NCBI RefSeq assembly: GCF_034190915.1
Contig: NW_026947507.1
Coordinates: 18,658,501 to 18,722,500 of the forward strand
DNA: 64,000 nucleotides
Direction of reading: 5' to 3'
DNA from: Cavia porcellus
Taxonomy: Eukaryota; Chordata; Mammalia; Rodentia; Caviidae
The position numbers were made by a program, and so were the translations under genes. The notes under the pieces are model-generated. The model searched no databases. It was not told the origin of the DNA and worked only from the letters and a program-made list of their open reading frames with translations. Of the stretch, positions 41,223 through 52,928 are shown piece after piece. Within the stretch, counting starts at the first letter, position 1. The number at the start of each line of letters is the position of its first letter.

Positions 41223-44104
41223 CTATTGGATTCTGTTGTGTAAATTAGTGGCTATGCCCATATAGTGAAGTGTTACCCTTCTATTTTCTTCTAAAATTTT
41301 GAAGTTTCTGCACTTGTATTTAGATCTTTGATGCGTCTTTAGTTCTCTCTTACATAGCATGAGAAATAATGATCTAGTTTCCATCTTCCACTTATGGAGT
41401 CCAATTTTACCCATGCCACTGCTGAAAAGAATATGTTTTTTCACCTTGTATTGCTGCTCCCTTTTTCAAGAGTCAGATGACTATACCAATGTGAGTTTCT
41501 TTCTGGGTCTTTTGTTCTATTCCATTGTTCAACATGCTTGTTTTTGTGCCAGTAGCATGCTGATTTTGTTACTATTACTCTGCCATACATTCAAAAATCA
41601 GGCATGGTGATACCTCCAGCCTTGGTCCTTTTTATGCAGGATTGTTTTGGTTACTCAAAGGATTTTGTGTTTTAATACGCATTTTAGGGTTGCTTTTCTA
41701 ATTCTGTAAAGAATTTCATTCATATTTTTTGAAGTCTATATTGAATCTATATGTTGTTCTTGATAGTATATCCATTTAACAATATTTAACAAACATGTGA
41801 AATTCTTTCCCATTTTCTGGTATCTCCTTCAATGTCCTTTCCAACGTTTCACCACGTTCTCTACTTAGCTTTGTTTAGGCTTACTCTGTTCCTCTTTATT
41901 TTATTACTCTTTTGAGGTTATCATCGATGAGATTGTTTTCCTGAATTCTTTAGCACAGAGTTAATTATTAGAGAATAGGAAAGCTACCAATTGTTTTATT
42001 TTATAAAATGTTTATTTTATACCCTGTTATTTTGTTGAATTTATTAGACTTACAGTGTCTAGGGTCTTCTAAGCATAAAACTTTACTATTTGAGAATAAG
42101 GGAAATTTGATTTCTCCCTCTCCTATTTACAGCCCCTTTATTTTCCTCTCTCGCCTAATCACTCTAGCTGAAATTTCAAGTAATATATTGGAATAAGTGT
42201 TAGGAGTAGACATCCTGTCTCATTCCTGATTTTAAGGAAATATTTTTAGTTTTTGTCCATTTGAGTGACATTCTCCTAAGATGATTGAGTGTTTTTTTCT
42301 TGTTTCTATTATTTATTCTTGATCTTATTATTCAGTATATTAGGTATATGGACTCTCACATGTTGAAGCATCTTTTTATCCAAAATATCAAACTTACATG
42401 ATCATGGTGTATAGTTTTATGTATTTATATATTGTATAATTCAATTTATAGTGGAGTATTGATTTTTCTATTCTCATTCATGATATATATGTATAGCAGT
42501 GGTGGTGAACGTATGATGTGCATGTTTTTGTGTTTTTCTTTTTTAAGACAAAAGCTGGTAATAAAGAATTATTTATTCTAAACTAAAACCTCAGTATCCA
42601 ATTTTAATTGCAGTGTTGGCACTTTGTGATAAATAAGTGGGTTTGGGTTACAGTTTGGCATTCAGTCTGTAAAATGTTAGCCATCTCGGCCCCTACAGTT
42701 TTCTTTTTTCTCTTATGTTTTGTGGTATCCTTACCAAATTTTGATAGCAGCATTATATTGGTTTAGTAAGATACATTTGGAACCATTGCTTTCCTGTGTA
42801 TTTTATGAAATAGTTTTAAAAGCATTGATGCTAATTTTTCCTGTAAAAGCTCAGCAGTGATTCCTCACAGTCCTGCCTCTGTTTTGTGGAAAGTGGATAT
42901 AGAATTTTATTATTGCTTTATCTATCACATTGGTATTTGTTGATGTATCTTAACATGTTGTATTCTCTTGAGGCAATGTTGTAATGTCCTAAGTGTCTGT
43001 TTCTGTTTAGATTTCCAATTATAGGAATATAATCTTTCAAAATAGTCTTTATTGGTCTGCTGTATTTTAGGGTTACTTATTATAATATTTCTTTTTATCT
43101 ATAATTTCATTAATTTAGGTCTTCTCTTTTTGTTAGTTGACTAAGGATTTATTACTTTTATCTTTTCAAAGAGCCAGCTCTGTTTCCTTGATCATTTGAA
43201 TAATTTATTCTATTGATTTCCACTGTTACTTATGGCTATAGTTTTATTATTTCTTTTCTTCTAGTGGCTTTAGGTTTAGTTTTTGATTTTCTAAGATTTG
43301 GAGATACATTCTTCAGTGATTTGAGATTTTGTATGTGTATCTGTGTGTTTGTATGTGTGTGTTATATATGGACACTCATAACTATAATCCTCTCACAGTA
43401 TACGTTACACAGAAACTGTTGTCATATTTCCATATTTTATTTGATTCCGAAAATGTTTGTATTTACTCCTGATTTCTTCAGTTACCCACTGATTTTTCAG
43501 TTTTTCTGAGACTGTGTGGTTGGTATAGTTTTTCTTACTGTTGGTTTTCACATTTGCTGTAATCTGATAAGTGAAAAACATCTGTTTTTTAAAAATTGTT
43601 AATATTTGGCATATAAGGAAAATATCTCCCATTTTTAGGATGTCCCATGAACTGCTGAAAGAAAGCAAAACTTGAAGTCTGCTTAAGCTATTTAATTATA
43701 GTAATTTAACCATTGATAGTTTTGGGGAGGGTCTGGTGATATAGCTATTGGTCAAAGTGTGTCAAAGTGGGTCAGACTTCCCACTTTATTGCAATAGGTC
43801 TATCTTTCTTTTGTTTTATCTTTCCTCTCATGTTTAGTAGTAGTTTTTTGTTTGTTTGTTTGTTTGTTTGTTTTTTTAAATTTGGTGAACCAGTATTCGG
43901 GGCATATCTGTTTAACTCTGTTGTATCTTCTTGTGGATTGCTCTCATTTACCAAAATACTCTGGCCTTTGTCTCTTCTGATTTTCCCTAGAAGACTGCTT
44001 TGCTGCTTGTGAATAAAGTTACCTATTTCCGTGTGATTTTTTACATTCCACTTGCTTGTGTTATCATTTTCCATTCTTGCATTTTTTTTGTGCTTAACAT
44101 TCAC
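41223..44104 (-). pseudogene. L1 ORF2 remnant (copy F)
   Basis: Fragments in order on the minus strand include an endonuclease-region piece (RRDKGQSILVNESNPQEDTT then LNRYAPNTGSPN, near 43880-43990), which parallels DKEGHYILVRGKLQEEEIT in copy C, and later segments around 43405-43668 and 41223-41444. The fragments are separated by stops, frame changes and the hAT-like insertion. It cannot encode a working endonuclease/reverse transcriptase, and it is clearly older than copies A, B, C and E. Confidence 0.75.
42497..42690 (+). mobile_element. hAT-like non-autonomous DNA transposon inside L1 copy F
   Basis: Left terminus CAGTGGTGGTGAACGTATG; right part TTGGCACTTTGTGATAAATA, GTTTGGGTTACAGTTTGGCA and GTAAAATGTTAGCCATCTC, the last being a decayed inverted copy of the left end. 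L1 sequence resumes on both sides. Flanking octamers ATGTATAG and CCCTACAG are a plausible but degraded 8-bp duplication. I recognise the phrasing of a short mammalian hAT family but do not assign a name. Confidence 0.5.
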
Positions 44105-44645
44105 AGTGAGGCGTATTTTGTGTAAACAGCAAAGACTTAGATCTTAACATAATGAAACATGGCATATTTAAATAAGATAGTTAAGACCATCTACCCATCA
44201 ACATTGTGGAAAGATATATAGTAACTGTGTCATATTATATTTCTAACAATTGATTCTTTCTTAATTCCCAATTGTTTATCTGCTCATCATGTAAAATGGA
44301 TTCTTTCCTGTATTCATATAATTACATTTATTTTCTTTTCCTGTGTGTAGAATTCCTTTAAGTACCTTCAGGAATACTCGCTGAGTAGTCAAGAATTCCT
44401 TTAGTTTATCCTTAATTTTGATGGTCATTATTTTTGTTTTGGTTCTGAAGGATAATTTTACTAAATCTACATGGATACATTTTCTTTCATACTTTGACTA
44501 ATGAAAGAGTTTCTGGAGAGAAATGTGCAATTACTCTTACAGATTCACTTTTTAAGTGATTACTGCCAATTTTATACAATGTCTTTTGCTTATAGATTAT
44601 GCTGGCATGTAGTTTATTTTTAATTGTGGTAAAATACACATGACA

Positions 44646-44732
44646 GGAGTAGGGATTTAGCTTAGTCCCATAAACACCTGCCCTGGCAAGCATGAGGTCG
44701 TGAGTTCAATCCCTGGTACCAAAAAATAAAAT
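44646..44732 (+). mobile_element. ID-like SINE inside L1 copy F
   Basis: GGAGTAGGGATTTAGCTTAG, CACCTGCCCTGGCAAGCATG, GAGTTCAATCCCTGGTACC and A-rich tail. Flanked by a 15-bp duplication with one mismatch (AAAATACACATGACA at 44631, AAAATACACATAACA at 44733). Confidence 0.92.
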
Positions 44733-44986
44733 AAAATACACATAACAAAAGTTTACCATCACAGCCATCCTATTACCATCACAAAAATTTATCATCACTA
44801 GTATTAAGGTTAATATATGTTCTGTAAAGAATGTTTGGCATTTGAATGGTAATCTTTTGTGAATACAGTATCTGAATATCTGTCTCATTTTCCAAATTTA
44901 TAATTGAATAACTTTTCCTATTAGCCTATCTCAGCTCCTTCTTTGAAACTTGTAAGTCACAAGATTGTCCTTTTTTCTAGGATCTT

Positions 44987-45214
44987 TTATATGTGTTTAT
45001 AATTTCTTCCTTTCTTGTCTTTATTCCTGTCTGAATATGGTAACTCATCAATCATAATATCAAGACCTGAAATTCTCTCTTCCTTTTCAGTGAGTTCAGT
45101 AGTGAGGCTTTCCACTGAGGTTTGATTTGACTTATTGAACTTTTCACTACTAAGATTTCTGTCTGGTTCCTCTATGTCTTTATTGAATTGCTCTTCACCA
45201 CAGCACATGATCAC
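44987..45214 (-). pseudogene. L1 ORF1 remnant (copy F)
   Basis: A 75-codon minus frame contains LTEKEERISGLDIMIDELPY, matching the end of the ORF1p coiled coil. Its context upstream (in sense) of the copy F ORF2 remnant supports the call. The RNA-recognition and C-terminal domains are not readable. Non-functional. Confidence 0.6.
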
Positions 45215-45250
45215 AGCATTTCAGTGACAGTAATTTGTGACTGTTCCAAT

Positions 45251-47524
45251 ATTTTTGGTGTCCGGAACAGTTCTGTCCCCAATTCGATCCCCTTAGCACC
45301 TGATTGGCTCTAAGAGATTGCTGAGCAATGTATTGAGTGTTTTTTTTTTTGTTTTTTTTTTTTTTTCTCTATAGCCGACTTGCTGCTCTGGGTAAGTTAC
45401 TCTCTGAGAAAGCCCACTCAACTGGGTTTGACTGTTGTATGACATACGAAATTCTCCTCAGTTAAGAATGTTCGTCTGTGTTTGCAATTAGAGTACAATG
45501 CATTCTCCAGCTGCTTCTCTTATTCATGTAAAGTCTAGTTCGCTTTGCTGCACTGAAAAGTACTTGGGAAGCGCTTAGCACTTTTCTCTGCATTGCCTTT
45601 CTGATTCCCTGTGGTGTTTGGATTTCCTGTTACTGCTTAGCTGGTTTTCAAGGTTTTCCTCCACTTTTGCTTCATGAAATGCAAATTCCACTTTTTTTTG
45701 CTCTGAGTCCTCTCATTCATAGAGTCACATGAAAGTTACCTCCATTCCACCATCCAGTCCAGCCTCCTAAAAAAAAAAAAAAAAAAAAAAAAAAAGTTAA
45801 AACACTTGATTTATTTTAATACAATGATTTTAAATATGATTAATTTCAATTATTTCAATTTGACAATTCGCGTTAAAGACTTGATTGCCCCCAGTGAATA
45901 TATTATGTATACGTGAAATTACTGTGTTGCTATTGATAAAATGTCTAGAAGTATTAAATTGTTTCAAATGACTAATAGTATTATTCAGCTTTTTGATGTT
46001 TGTATTCTTTTGTCTACTTGTCATAGCAATTAGTGAAATAAGAATCTTTAAATTCTTCAGAAATCATTGTGAGCTTGTATAATGCTTTTAATTACGTCAA
46101 CTTTACACATATATTTTGAAGTTCTTAGCTATGTGAAACTCTTAATTATTATTGTTTCAAAGCAAATTTATAGCATTAACATTAGAAGATACTCCACTTA
46201 TAGTAATGAATTTTTGACACTTAAATCTATTTTATCTGGAAAAAACGAGGTCAATAAATAAAATATTACATTTCACAAGTTTACTATTTGTTCATTTGTT
46301 TATCAACCATGTTTGCAATACATGGTTTGTTGTACTATAGATATGTGCCTTTTTATTTAAATAATCAATTCACATGTATGAAAGTTTAATACAGTTTAAT
46401 ACAGTTAATACAGTTAATATAATTACAAGTTATTGTAGTGTTTTAATATTTCTTTTCTTTTGTATCTTCTATATTTTAGGATTCTATGTGATGCTTCCTA
46501 CTTTTCCTATTGAAATAATTTAATGTTTATCTAAACAGTTTCATTATAGTTTTTAGCAGTTCAAGGTGGTCCAAAGTGCTTCTGAGGTTTAGACTCTAAT
46601 TTTGCATAAAATATAGAAAACCCTAAGTCAAAAATGTTAGCTTACATTCACCTTTTATAGAAATATAAAACTTAATGTCTCTCTGGTTATTTGAAAAACA
46701 ATTAGATTATTACAATTCCAAATATTTTTATACCTCATATTCTCTTTCTGCTTTGCATTAGTTTGCTAGGCTTCTATGTTAAGACATGATAAATGGGAGT
46801 TGAGGGAAGATATACATAACATACTTCAGGTGTCTTGTATTTTTTTAAAAACTGAAACTCAAGATCAAGGTATCAGCTTGTTAGTTTTTTCTCAGGCCTA
46901 TAAGGAAAACTATCCTTTTTATTAAAATATAACTATTTACACAGGGCTATCTCTGCCCATAATACTGTGTATATCTAATATTTATAATACAAGTTAAAGT
47001 ATATAGAAATAAGTATTAATTCCAGAAACTATTTTGTTTCAAGAGCTATAACATTCAATCAACCATTTGAAATATTTTTATCCTTACAACATTGTTACAT
47101 TTGACATGTATCTCATTTTTTCCTGTTTATATCTATTGCAGATTAGTCTGAATCTTAGGCGTAGTTGTATTTCATTATAAGGAGCTGAGTGGGACAGTCT
47201 GAGCTAACCCCTTTAGCATATTTGACACTTACTGATTTTTGTTGTTCTGAATGAAAATATTTATATATAATTGCAAACTTTAACTCTCTTTCTAGTATTC
47301 ATCATTTTCACTTACATTTTATGTTTCTGTCTGGTATTATTTTTCTTATGCCTGATTTGTTTATTACTTCATGTCCAGTACAGTAGATGGGCAGTTGCCT
47401 CAAATTATATTTAAGTATAATTTTTTTTCATTCTATCAAATGAATTTCATGAAGTATACAGAGTATGTTTTCTGTGTAATTTTATACTTTGCAAACTTTC
47501 TAATATCATGAAAAATAAAATAAA

Positions 47525-47528
<4 letters not shown>
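45251..47528. other. Possible L1 5' UTR, then AT-rich DNA
   Basis: 45251-45768 is more GC-rich (GTTCTGTCCCCAATTCGATC) and could be the 5' UTR of copy F. A T-run lies at 45341-45365 and an A-run of about 26 at 45770-45795. From there to 47528 the DNA is AT-rich with no recognised element. Confidence 0.35.

Positions 47529-47570
<42 letters not shown>
47529..47570. repeat. (TA)n microsatellite
   Basis: About 42 bp of perfect TA repeats followed by T6. Confidence 0.95.
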
Positions 47571-47574
<4 letters not shown>

Positions 47575-48370
47575 TTGGTAGAGGAACGGAGACAACAATA
47601 CCATGAGGCCATGACAGAAATCAACCAAACCCCTCCAAAAACAGGCTCAAGTGTGCAAAATTGTAAACACTCCATTTCAGAAGAGAGATGCTATGAAATT
47701 CTATTCCTCCTTCAAGCCGGCTCCGCAGGGATCTTTTCACTTACCTTTGCCACATAGGTACTTCTGGATCCCTGGAGCCCTGGTCCAAGGGGATCTATTT
47801 CTTCCACGGATATCAGATTGTCCATATGACTGTGGCTTTACCAGTATGCAGAATGTAAGGGGTGTGGGATCAAGGATCAATCCAGATTTTGATGGAGCAC
47901 CTGTGTGGTCAGGTGAGGCTCTCCTAAAGGGGCCATGTTTAAAGCTGTGGGAATGTCTGGAGAAGACTCCAGGAACCTGAAATATGAAATAATTATCAAA
48001 GATGGCTGAAGATTCTGAGCAAGGCCAGCCTACAACGGAAGCTACATGGCATGCTAACAGCAAGGCCATAAACTGGGCTTGCTCAAGCCCTCTGGAATTT
48101 CATGTTTATCACTAAATTTCCAGAGGCTAGATATGGAAATGCAGGGCTGAATATTTGCCTTGCCAAGTTTTGGTTTTATTTCAGTTCTATTTTTTTTATA
48201 TTCTCCCACTTCTCTGTTTTGGAATGGGAGCGTTGATTCTATGCCGCTGTGCCTGGAGATTATGCAATTTGTTTTTGATTGTTATAGAAGTTCACTGCTT
48301 GGGTTTTACTTTGAGTGTCAAAGAAGACACGAATTTGGAGTTTTGCTAGTTGACTTATCAAATCTCATAG
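47571..48370 (+). repeat. Unassigned old repeat, possibly LTR-retrotransposon internal sequence
   Basis: GC-richer than its flanks, beginning GAGGAACGGAGACAACAATA. It includes CTGTTTTGGAATGGGAGCGT and TGTGCCTGGAGATTATGC, which resemble the non-coding internal part of an old LTR retrotransposon. Open frames on both strands at 47651-48069 overlap and show no domain. Family not assigned. Confidence 0.3.
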
Positions 48371-48470
48371 TTTTGGGGTGGAGTTTTTGGCATCTTCTCT
48401 ATATAAGACCGTGTCATCACCAAAAGCTGACAATTTCACATGCTCTTTCTAATCTTTTGCCTAAGTACTC
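48371..48470 (-). repeat. Small L1 ORF2 fragment (antisense)
   Basis: TCTATATAAGACCGTGTCAT followed by CACCAAAAGCTGACAATTTC matches the antisense of the L1 RT catalytic region (compare 54625-54665). Confidence 0.55.
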
Positions 48471-48914
48471 TGGCAAAAACTTAAATGCACAGTCTTCATT
48501 TTTCATTGAGCAAAAAGATTTTAATACAGTAGATATTCTTGAATTACACCTATTGTATGATTTCCCAAATTTTTATTCTTAAAACTAATAACAATACATA
48601 CTTTGAAATAAATATAATGAACAAACCTAAATAATTCACCCAGACTAACCAGTTTTTCTTTAATAATTTATACATTACTTTCATCTTCCTCTTTGCAAAA
48701 TATTTTTCTTTTTTCACAATATTTTCTTGAATGATTAAAAATGCAGTCATATGAAATCATCAAACTGAAACTTTATTATATTACTTATGCTCCAAAAATA
48801 AATATATGACTGATAATTATGAAAACTCTTCATTTTATCTTTAAAAATGAAATATGTCTATATCCACATTTTCTGATGATTTTTAAAATTTAATTTTATC
48901 TTGTTTACATTTGT

Positions 48915-49055
48915 TGATTGATACAATGTCTTATCGTGTAGTTCAGCATGGTTTTGAGTTTACTATGTAGCCCAGGCTCATCTAGAATTCACAGTGATCC
49001 CTTTGCCTCAGCCTCCCAAGTGCTGGTATTTCACATATGCACCAATATGGCTAGG
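48915..49055 (-). mobile_element. B1-like SINE
   Basis: The minus strand reads CCTAGCCATATTGGTGCATA, ACCAGCACTTGGGAGGCTGA, GATGAGCCTGGGCTACATAG. Confidence 0.85.
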
Positions 49056-49515
49056 TCTTATGATTTTAAAAAATATTCTCCACTGATATTTTTCAGCCCA
49101 TGTTTCAGGTAAGGGTCGTGAAACTGCATTAGGAGAACTCCTAAATCACTTTAGCTCTACTCAGGCTTTTAAAACTTTGCTTATGGTTATGACAGTGTAT
49201 TATTATTGCTATTTCCAAAGAGTCCACTCCAAGCATAAAGTTTGTAGTGAATCAGTTTACCACATATTCTAGCTGGTTTAGGATTTTTTCCCTCGCAATT
49301 ACTTTCAGACTGCACTTTGAATGACAGGTGTATGTCCTTCTTTTGCATCATGTCGAGTAATAAGAAGTGTAAATTATGCTAAGTATATGAATTAATGTGC
49401 TGTGTATAATCTGTGGTAGATAATTTGAAGTTACTTAAAGTTATTTTTCTGTATATGTTATCTCTCAGCCAACCTTGCCTCTATCAAGTCACATATTTTT
49501 TTTAAATTTTTTATT

Positions 49516-50040
49516 TTTTGAGTAGAATATATTTATTGGAAAAGAAAGAAAGCTCTGTTATTGAAAAAGAATGAAAGAGAGAAGGAGTCCTGAGTAGGTT
49601 GTCAAGGACCCTGCAAAACAGAAAAATGAGAAAAGTCTAGGATGGGAAATTACAAAGTGGGAATGAGGAAGAACAGAACTGAGATAAACCAGTAAGATTA
49701 TGAGTATTACTGATTATATAAAATTGATTAAATTGGAATCCAATAGGGAAGGCAGTCAGGTAGCAAACAGGGGAATAGGCCTTTGCCTATACAGGGTTGG
49801 ATTAATGGCTTCTTCTGGCTTTCTAAAAGTGATAAACACCTATTTAGAATATCAGTCCCTGATATTTATTCTTAGAGTGTGATTGCATTTTTCTGTTTTT
49901 AATCTTTTGTCTTGAGATCTGGCCCACTGCACAAAGTGTTTGCTTTTTCCACACAGTTGCAAGGTATCTGGTATTCTGCACTGGTTGTCTGACTGCCTAT
50001 AATATTCTAACTTTAAGTGCCTATAATCTTCCCCACTCTG
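49516..50040 (-). repeat. LTR-like repeat, family X (copy 2)
   Basis: Shares with 24823-25345, in order, ATATATTTATTGGAAAAGAA, AGTAGGTTGTCAAGGACCCT, TTTAGAATATCAGTCCCTGA, CTTTTGTCTTGAGATCTGGC and CACAGTTGCAAGGTATCTGG. The AATAAA on the minus strand near one end fits an LTR. Confidence 0.65.
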
Positions 50041-50419
50041 ATGGTTTGCTAATTCTACTAAACTTTTTATATTTTCTGTCTGTGACATTTTTGCATGATC
50101 AGAGTTTTTATTATTTTTAACCTCTTTATCTTCAAATGCTATTATGGATTCATGTTGTTTTAATAATTCAATGGATAATAATCCATATAGTTGTACTAGA
50201 GATAATACTTATTCTGAAAAACAATAGTTACTTAAGAGGATAGTATTATTTATAGAACTTAATATGGATAATAAGGTATTCACTATTACAGAATTTGGTA
50301 ATATTTTTGGTAATAATCATATATGCATCTCTTGTAATACAAAACAAAACATGCATTCTAACATTTTTTCATACTATTTATTTGACTTTTCCAATGTTAA
50401 AACTGTACCTACATTATCA

Positions 50420-50480
<61 letters not shown>
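50420..50480. repeat. (TA)n followed by poly-T
   Basis: About 32 bp of TA repeats and then about 28 T. Confidence 0.95.
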
Positions 50481-51070
50481 CTCCTGGAACTTATGCAATA
50501 CAGCTTGAAGTGCCACCCAGGAAACATTTCATGACCTAAGATTTTTCCAGATGATTTTGCCTATAGAATATCTCTCAAAATTGTCTATATTCAAAATCCA
50601 ATCTTGGTTAATGAAACTGAAAGTGAAATTTAAAACTTAACAAAGAACAGTTCTGATAGATTTGTTGCTGAATTCTGCGAGAAATGTAGAAAAGATTTAA
50701 TTCCAAAAACTCCTCAAACTCTTTAATGAAATTGAAAGGGAAGCAACACTCCCTAACTCATTCATGGAAGCAAGTATTATCCTGATACCAAAAGCAGAGA
50801 AAGACACAAGCAAACAAGAGAACCACAGGTCAGGCTCCCTAAAGAACATAGATGCGAAAGTTCTCAATACGATACCAGCACAGAATGCAACATGCAAGCA
50901 CACCTCACCTCATAGAATTAGAGAAAGCATTCCTAAATTTCATTTGGAAACACAAGAGATATAGAATAGCAAAAGCAGTTCTGGGCAACAGAGGCAAAGC
51001 AGGAGGCATCACAATCCTTGACTTGAAATTGTGCTACAAAGCTGTTGTGAGAAAATCAGAATGGTACTGG

Positions 51071-51071
<1 letters not shown>

Positions 51072-51126
<55 letters not shown>
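51072..51126. repeat. A18-(TA)n tract inside L1 copy D
   Basis: Eighteen A then about 19 TA units. Confidence 0.95.
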
Positions 51127-51129
<3 letters not shown>

Positions 51130-51984
51130 CTCACATGTGAAGATGAATGAAACAGATTAAGAATATGCAAAAACAACTCCAAACATATTTAGCTGTTTCA
51201 TCTTTGACAAAGGGGCTAAACACATTGATGGGAAGAAAGTCCTTTTATAGATGCAACTGTGAAAACTGGCCTTCCCCGTGCTCAAGACTAAAACTAGACC
51301 AATGTCTATTACCACGCACTAAACTAATGTGAAAATGGATCAAGGATCTAAACACTAAAGCAGAAATAGTGAATACACTGGATGAGAAAGTAGATAGAAA
51401 TCTTGAGGATGTATGTGTAGTCACAAAGTTTCATGGAAAAAAAAAAGAACTTTGTGTAATATTCTTTAAACAATCAGTAATTTGGATCTCATCTTATTAA
51501 AAAGCTTTAAATATTAAAAGAAATCACTAACATAGTGAAAAGACAACCCATAAAGTGAGAAAAATTTAGCCAAATATCTTTCAGATAAAGGACTTATATC
51601 CAGAAAACATAAAGAACTGGAAAAAAAAATTGAGCCCCCTCAAATTCAAAGAGTAATCCAAGAATGGGCATGTATGATGCATACACTTTTCTCCGATGAT
51701 GGAATACAATACTGAGAGTCCATCTTTCTCCAGGAAAAAGGTTATCATCAAGAATTCAACTAATATAAATACTCGAGGAGTGTAGGGGAAAAGAGCAGTT
51801 CTGCACTGTTGGTGAGAATGTAGACTGCTATAACCACTAAGAAAATCAGCCTGGAGACTCCTCAGAGAACTAGGATTAATGATCCCATTCATCTCAGCTG
51901 TTCTCCCTCTGGGTATCTTCCAAGAATTAACAACATCATGCCATAGCAGTATACATGCGTCCATATTTATGACAGCACAATTTG

Positions 51985-51994
51985 TAATAACTAA
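51985..51994. repeat. L1 copy C target duplication (left)
   Basis: TAATAACTAA, repeated at 58335-58344. The host sequence (copy D ORF2) becomes continuous when the insert is removed. Confidence 0.9.
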
Positions 51995-52003
51995 TTTTTT
52001 TTT

Positions 52004-52386
52004 AGTTCACAATTTATTAGAGATTTCAGTCCACAATCAGCTGGCTCCAAGGCATGGTATCACGGCAGAGGGACATTGCAGTGGAGAAACATTTCATAGA
52101 GGCCAGAAAGTAGCAAAACAAGCAAAAGACAAGACGAACCTTTTCTGTACCACATATTGTATTGACTCTACAAGGATTAGGGTGGTGCCACCAATCAGTG
52201 GGCTGATTTAGTAATCGCTCCTTTAATCCTAAAATTGGGCCATGAATCAGTTAAACAGTGTAGATCCAGCCACCACTAAAAAAAGCCCCGCCTATCTTGA
52301 CATAAAGTTCTGGGAACACTTCTAGACACAAGCCATAGCAGTGATGATCCAAAATTATGAAGCAGATGTCTTCAAATATAATTCTA
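52004..52386 (-). repeat. 3'-transduced non-L1 segment of copy C
   Basis: Lies between the A-rich L1 3' end (about 52387-52412) and the terminal A-tail, inside the target duplication. Most of it (52004-52345) resembles the LTR-like repeat at 22880 and 39590 (TTTCAGTCCACAATCAGCTG, GGCAGAGGGACATTGC, ACACAAGCCATAGCA). It therefore derives from the genomic flank of the source L1. Confidence 0.8.
52013..52018 (-). promoter_or_regulatory. AATAAA used by the transduced transcript
   Basis: The minus strand reads CTCTAATAAATTGTGAACTA followed by the A-tail, about 10 nt after the hexamer. The L1 3' UTR end itself shows no AATAAA in its last 40 bp, which explains the read-through. Confidence 0.75.
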
Positions 52387-52928
52387 ACTTTTTTTAATTT
52401 AAAAAATTTAAGATAAAAGAGGACATAAAACAGGTAAGAATAGAACAGTTTAAGCAACATAATGTTTCACCACAAGCCAACCCAACATAACGGTAGCTAC
52501 CAAAGTGTCTCTTACCTTGAAATCTGAGTATATCTTGATACACTATAGTAACAAACATAACAAGACAGTGTAAAATCATTCAGGAGAATGAAAGTATTAC
52601 AGGGTATTCAGAACCAACTAGCAGAAAATGAACAATGATTATTATATTACCTCCTTGTCTATAAAAATTGTATTTATACTATCACATCTAATAAAATCCA
52701 ATAAGATAAAACATGAAAAAACCGATGAAGACAAAAGAAAAAAAGCTTGGTGAGACTTCAAAACAAGATAATATTAAATCAGCATTAGCTATTATAATGT
52801 CTTATTTTCTTCAAAATAATTGTTTATACCATCACAGACAATAAAATCAAACTACCCAGAAAAAAACCATTCCATCTAATGAAGGCAAACATCATGAGGC
52901 TTCAAAGAAATATAATTGGGAATCATGA

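Larger units (their letters stand above)
40730..45250 (-). mobile_element. Old near-full-length LINE-1 (copy F), heavily decayed
   Basis: On the minus strand it reads from ORF1-like sequence (45214-44987), through the ORF2 endonuclease region (44104-43772), the RT region and the ORF2 C-terminal region (41444-41223), to a purine-rich 3' UTR (pyrimidine-rich at about 40795-40930 on the plus strand). It is split by SINEs at 41098 and 44646 and by a hAT-like element at 42497. Stops and indels are frequent. The segment 45251-45768 may be its 5' UTR. Confidence 0.75.
50640..51994 (+). mobile_element. Older LINE-1 (copy D), left part
   Basis: The plus strand carries decayed ORF2 with internal deletions: [16 protein letters not shown] text at 50660, [20 protein letters not shown] at 50770 and [19 protein letters not shown] at about 50920-50980. 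After an A18/(TA)n insertion (51072-51126) it continues to AQFVITN at 51994. The reading resumes exactly at 58335 (ITKSWKQFKCP), so copy D was split by the insertion of copy C. Confidence 0.85.

Noticed and set aside
47651..48069. Overlapping open frames of about 110 codons on both strands
   Set aside because: They overlap antisense to each other in old repeat-like DNA and show no conserved motif.
48160..48582. 140-codon plus-strand frame
   Set aside because: It runs from an unassigned old repeat into antisense L1 sequence. No domain is visible.
51581..51964. 127-codon minus-strand frame
   Set aside because: It is the antisense shadow of the plus-strand ORF2 remnant of L1 copy D.
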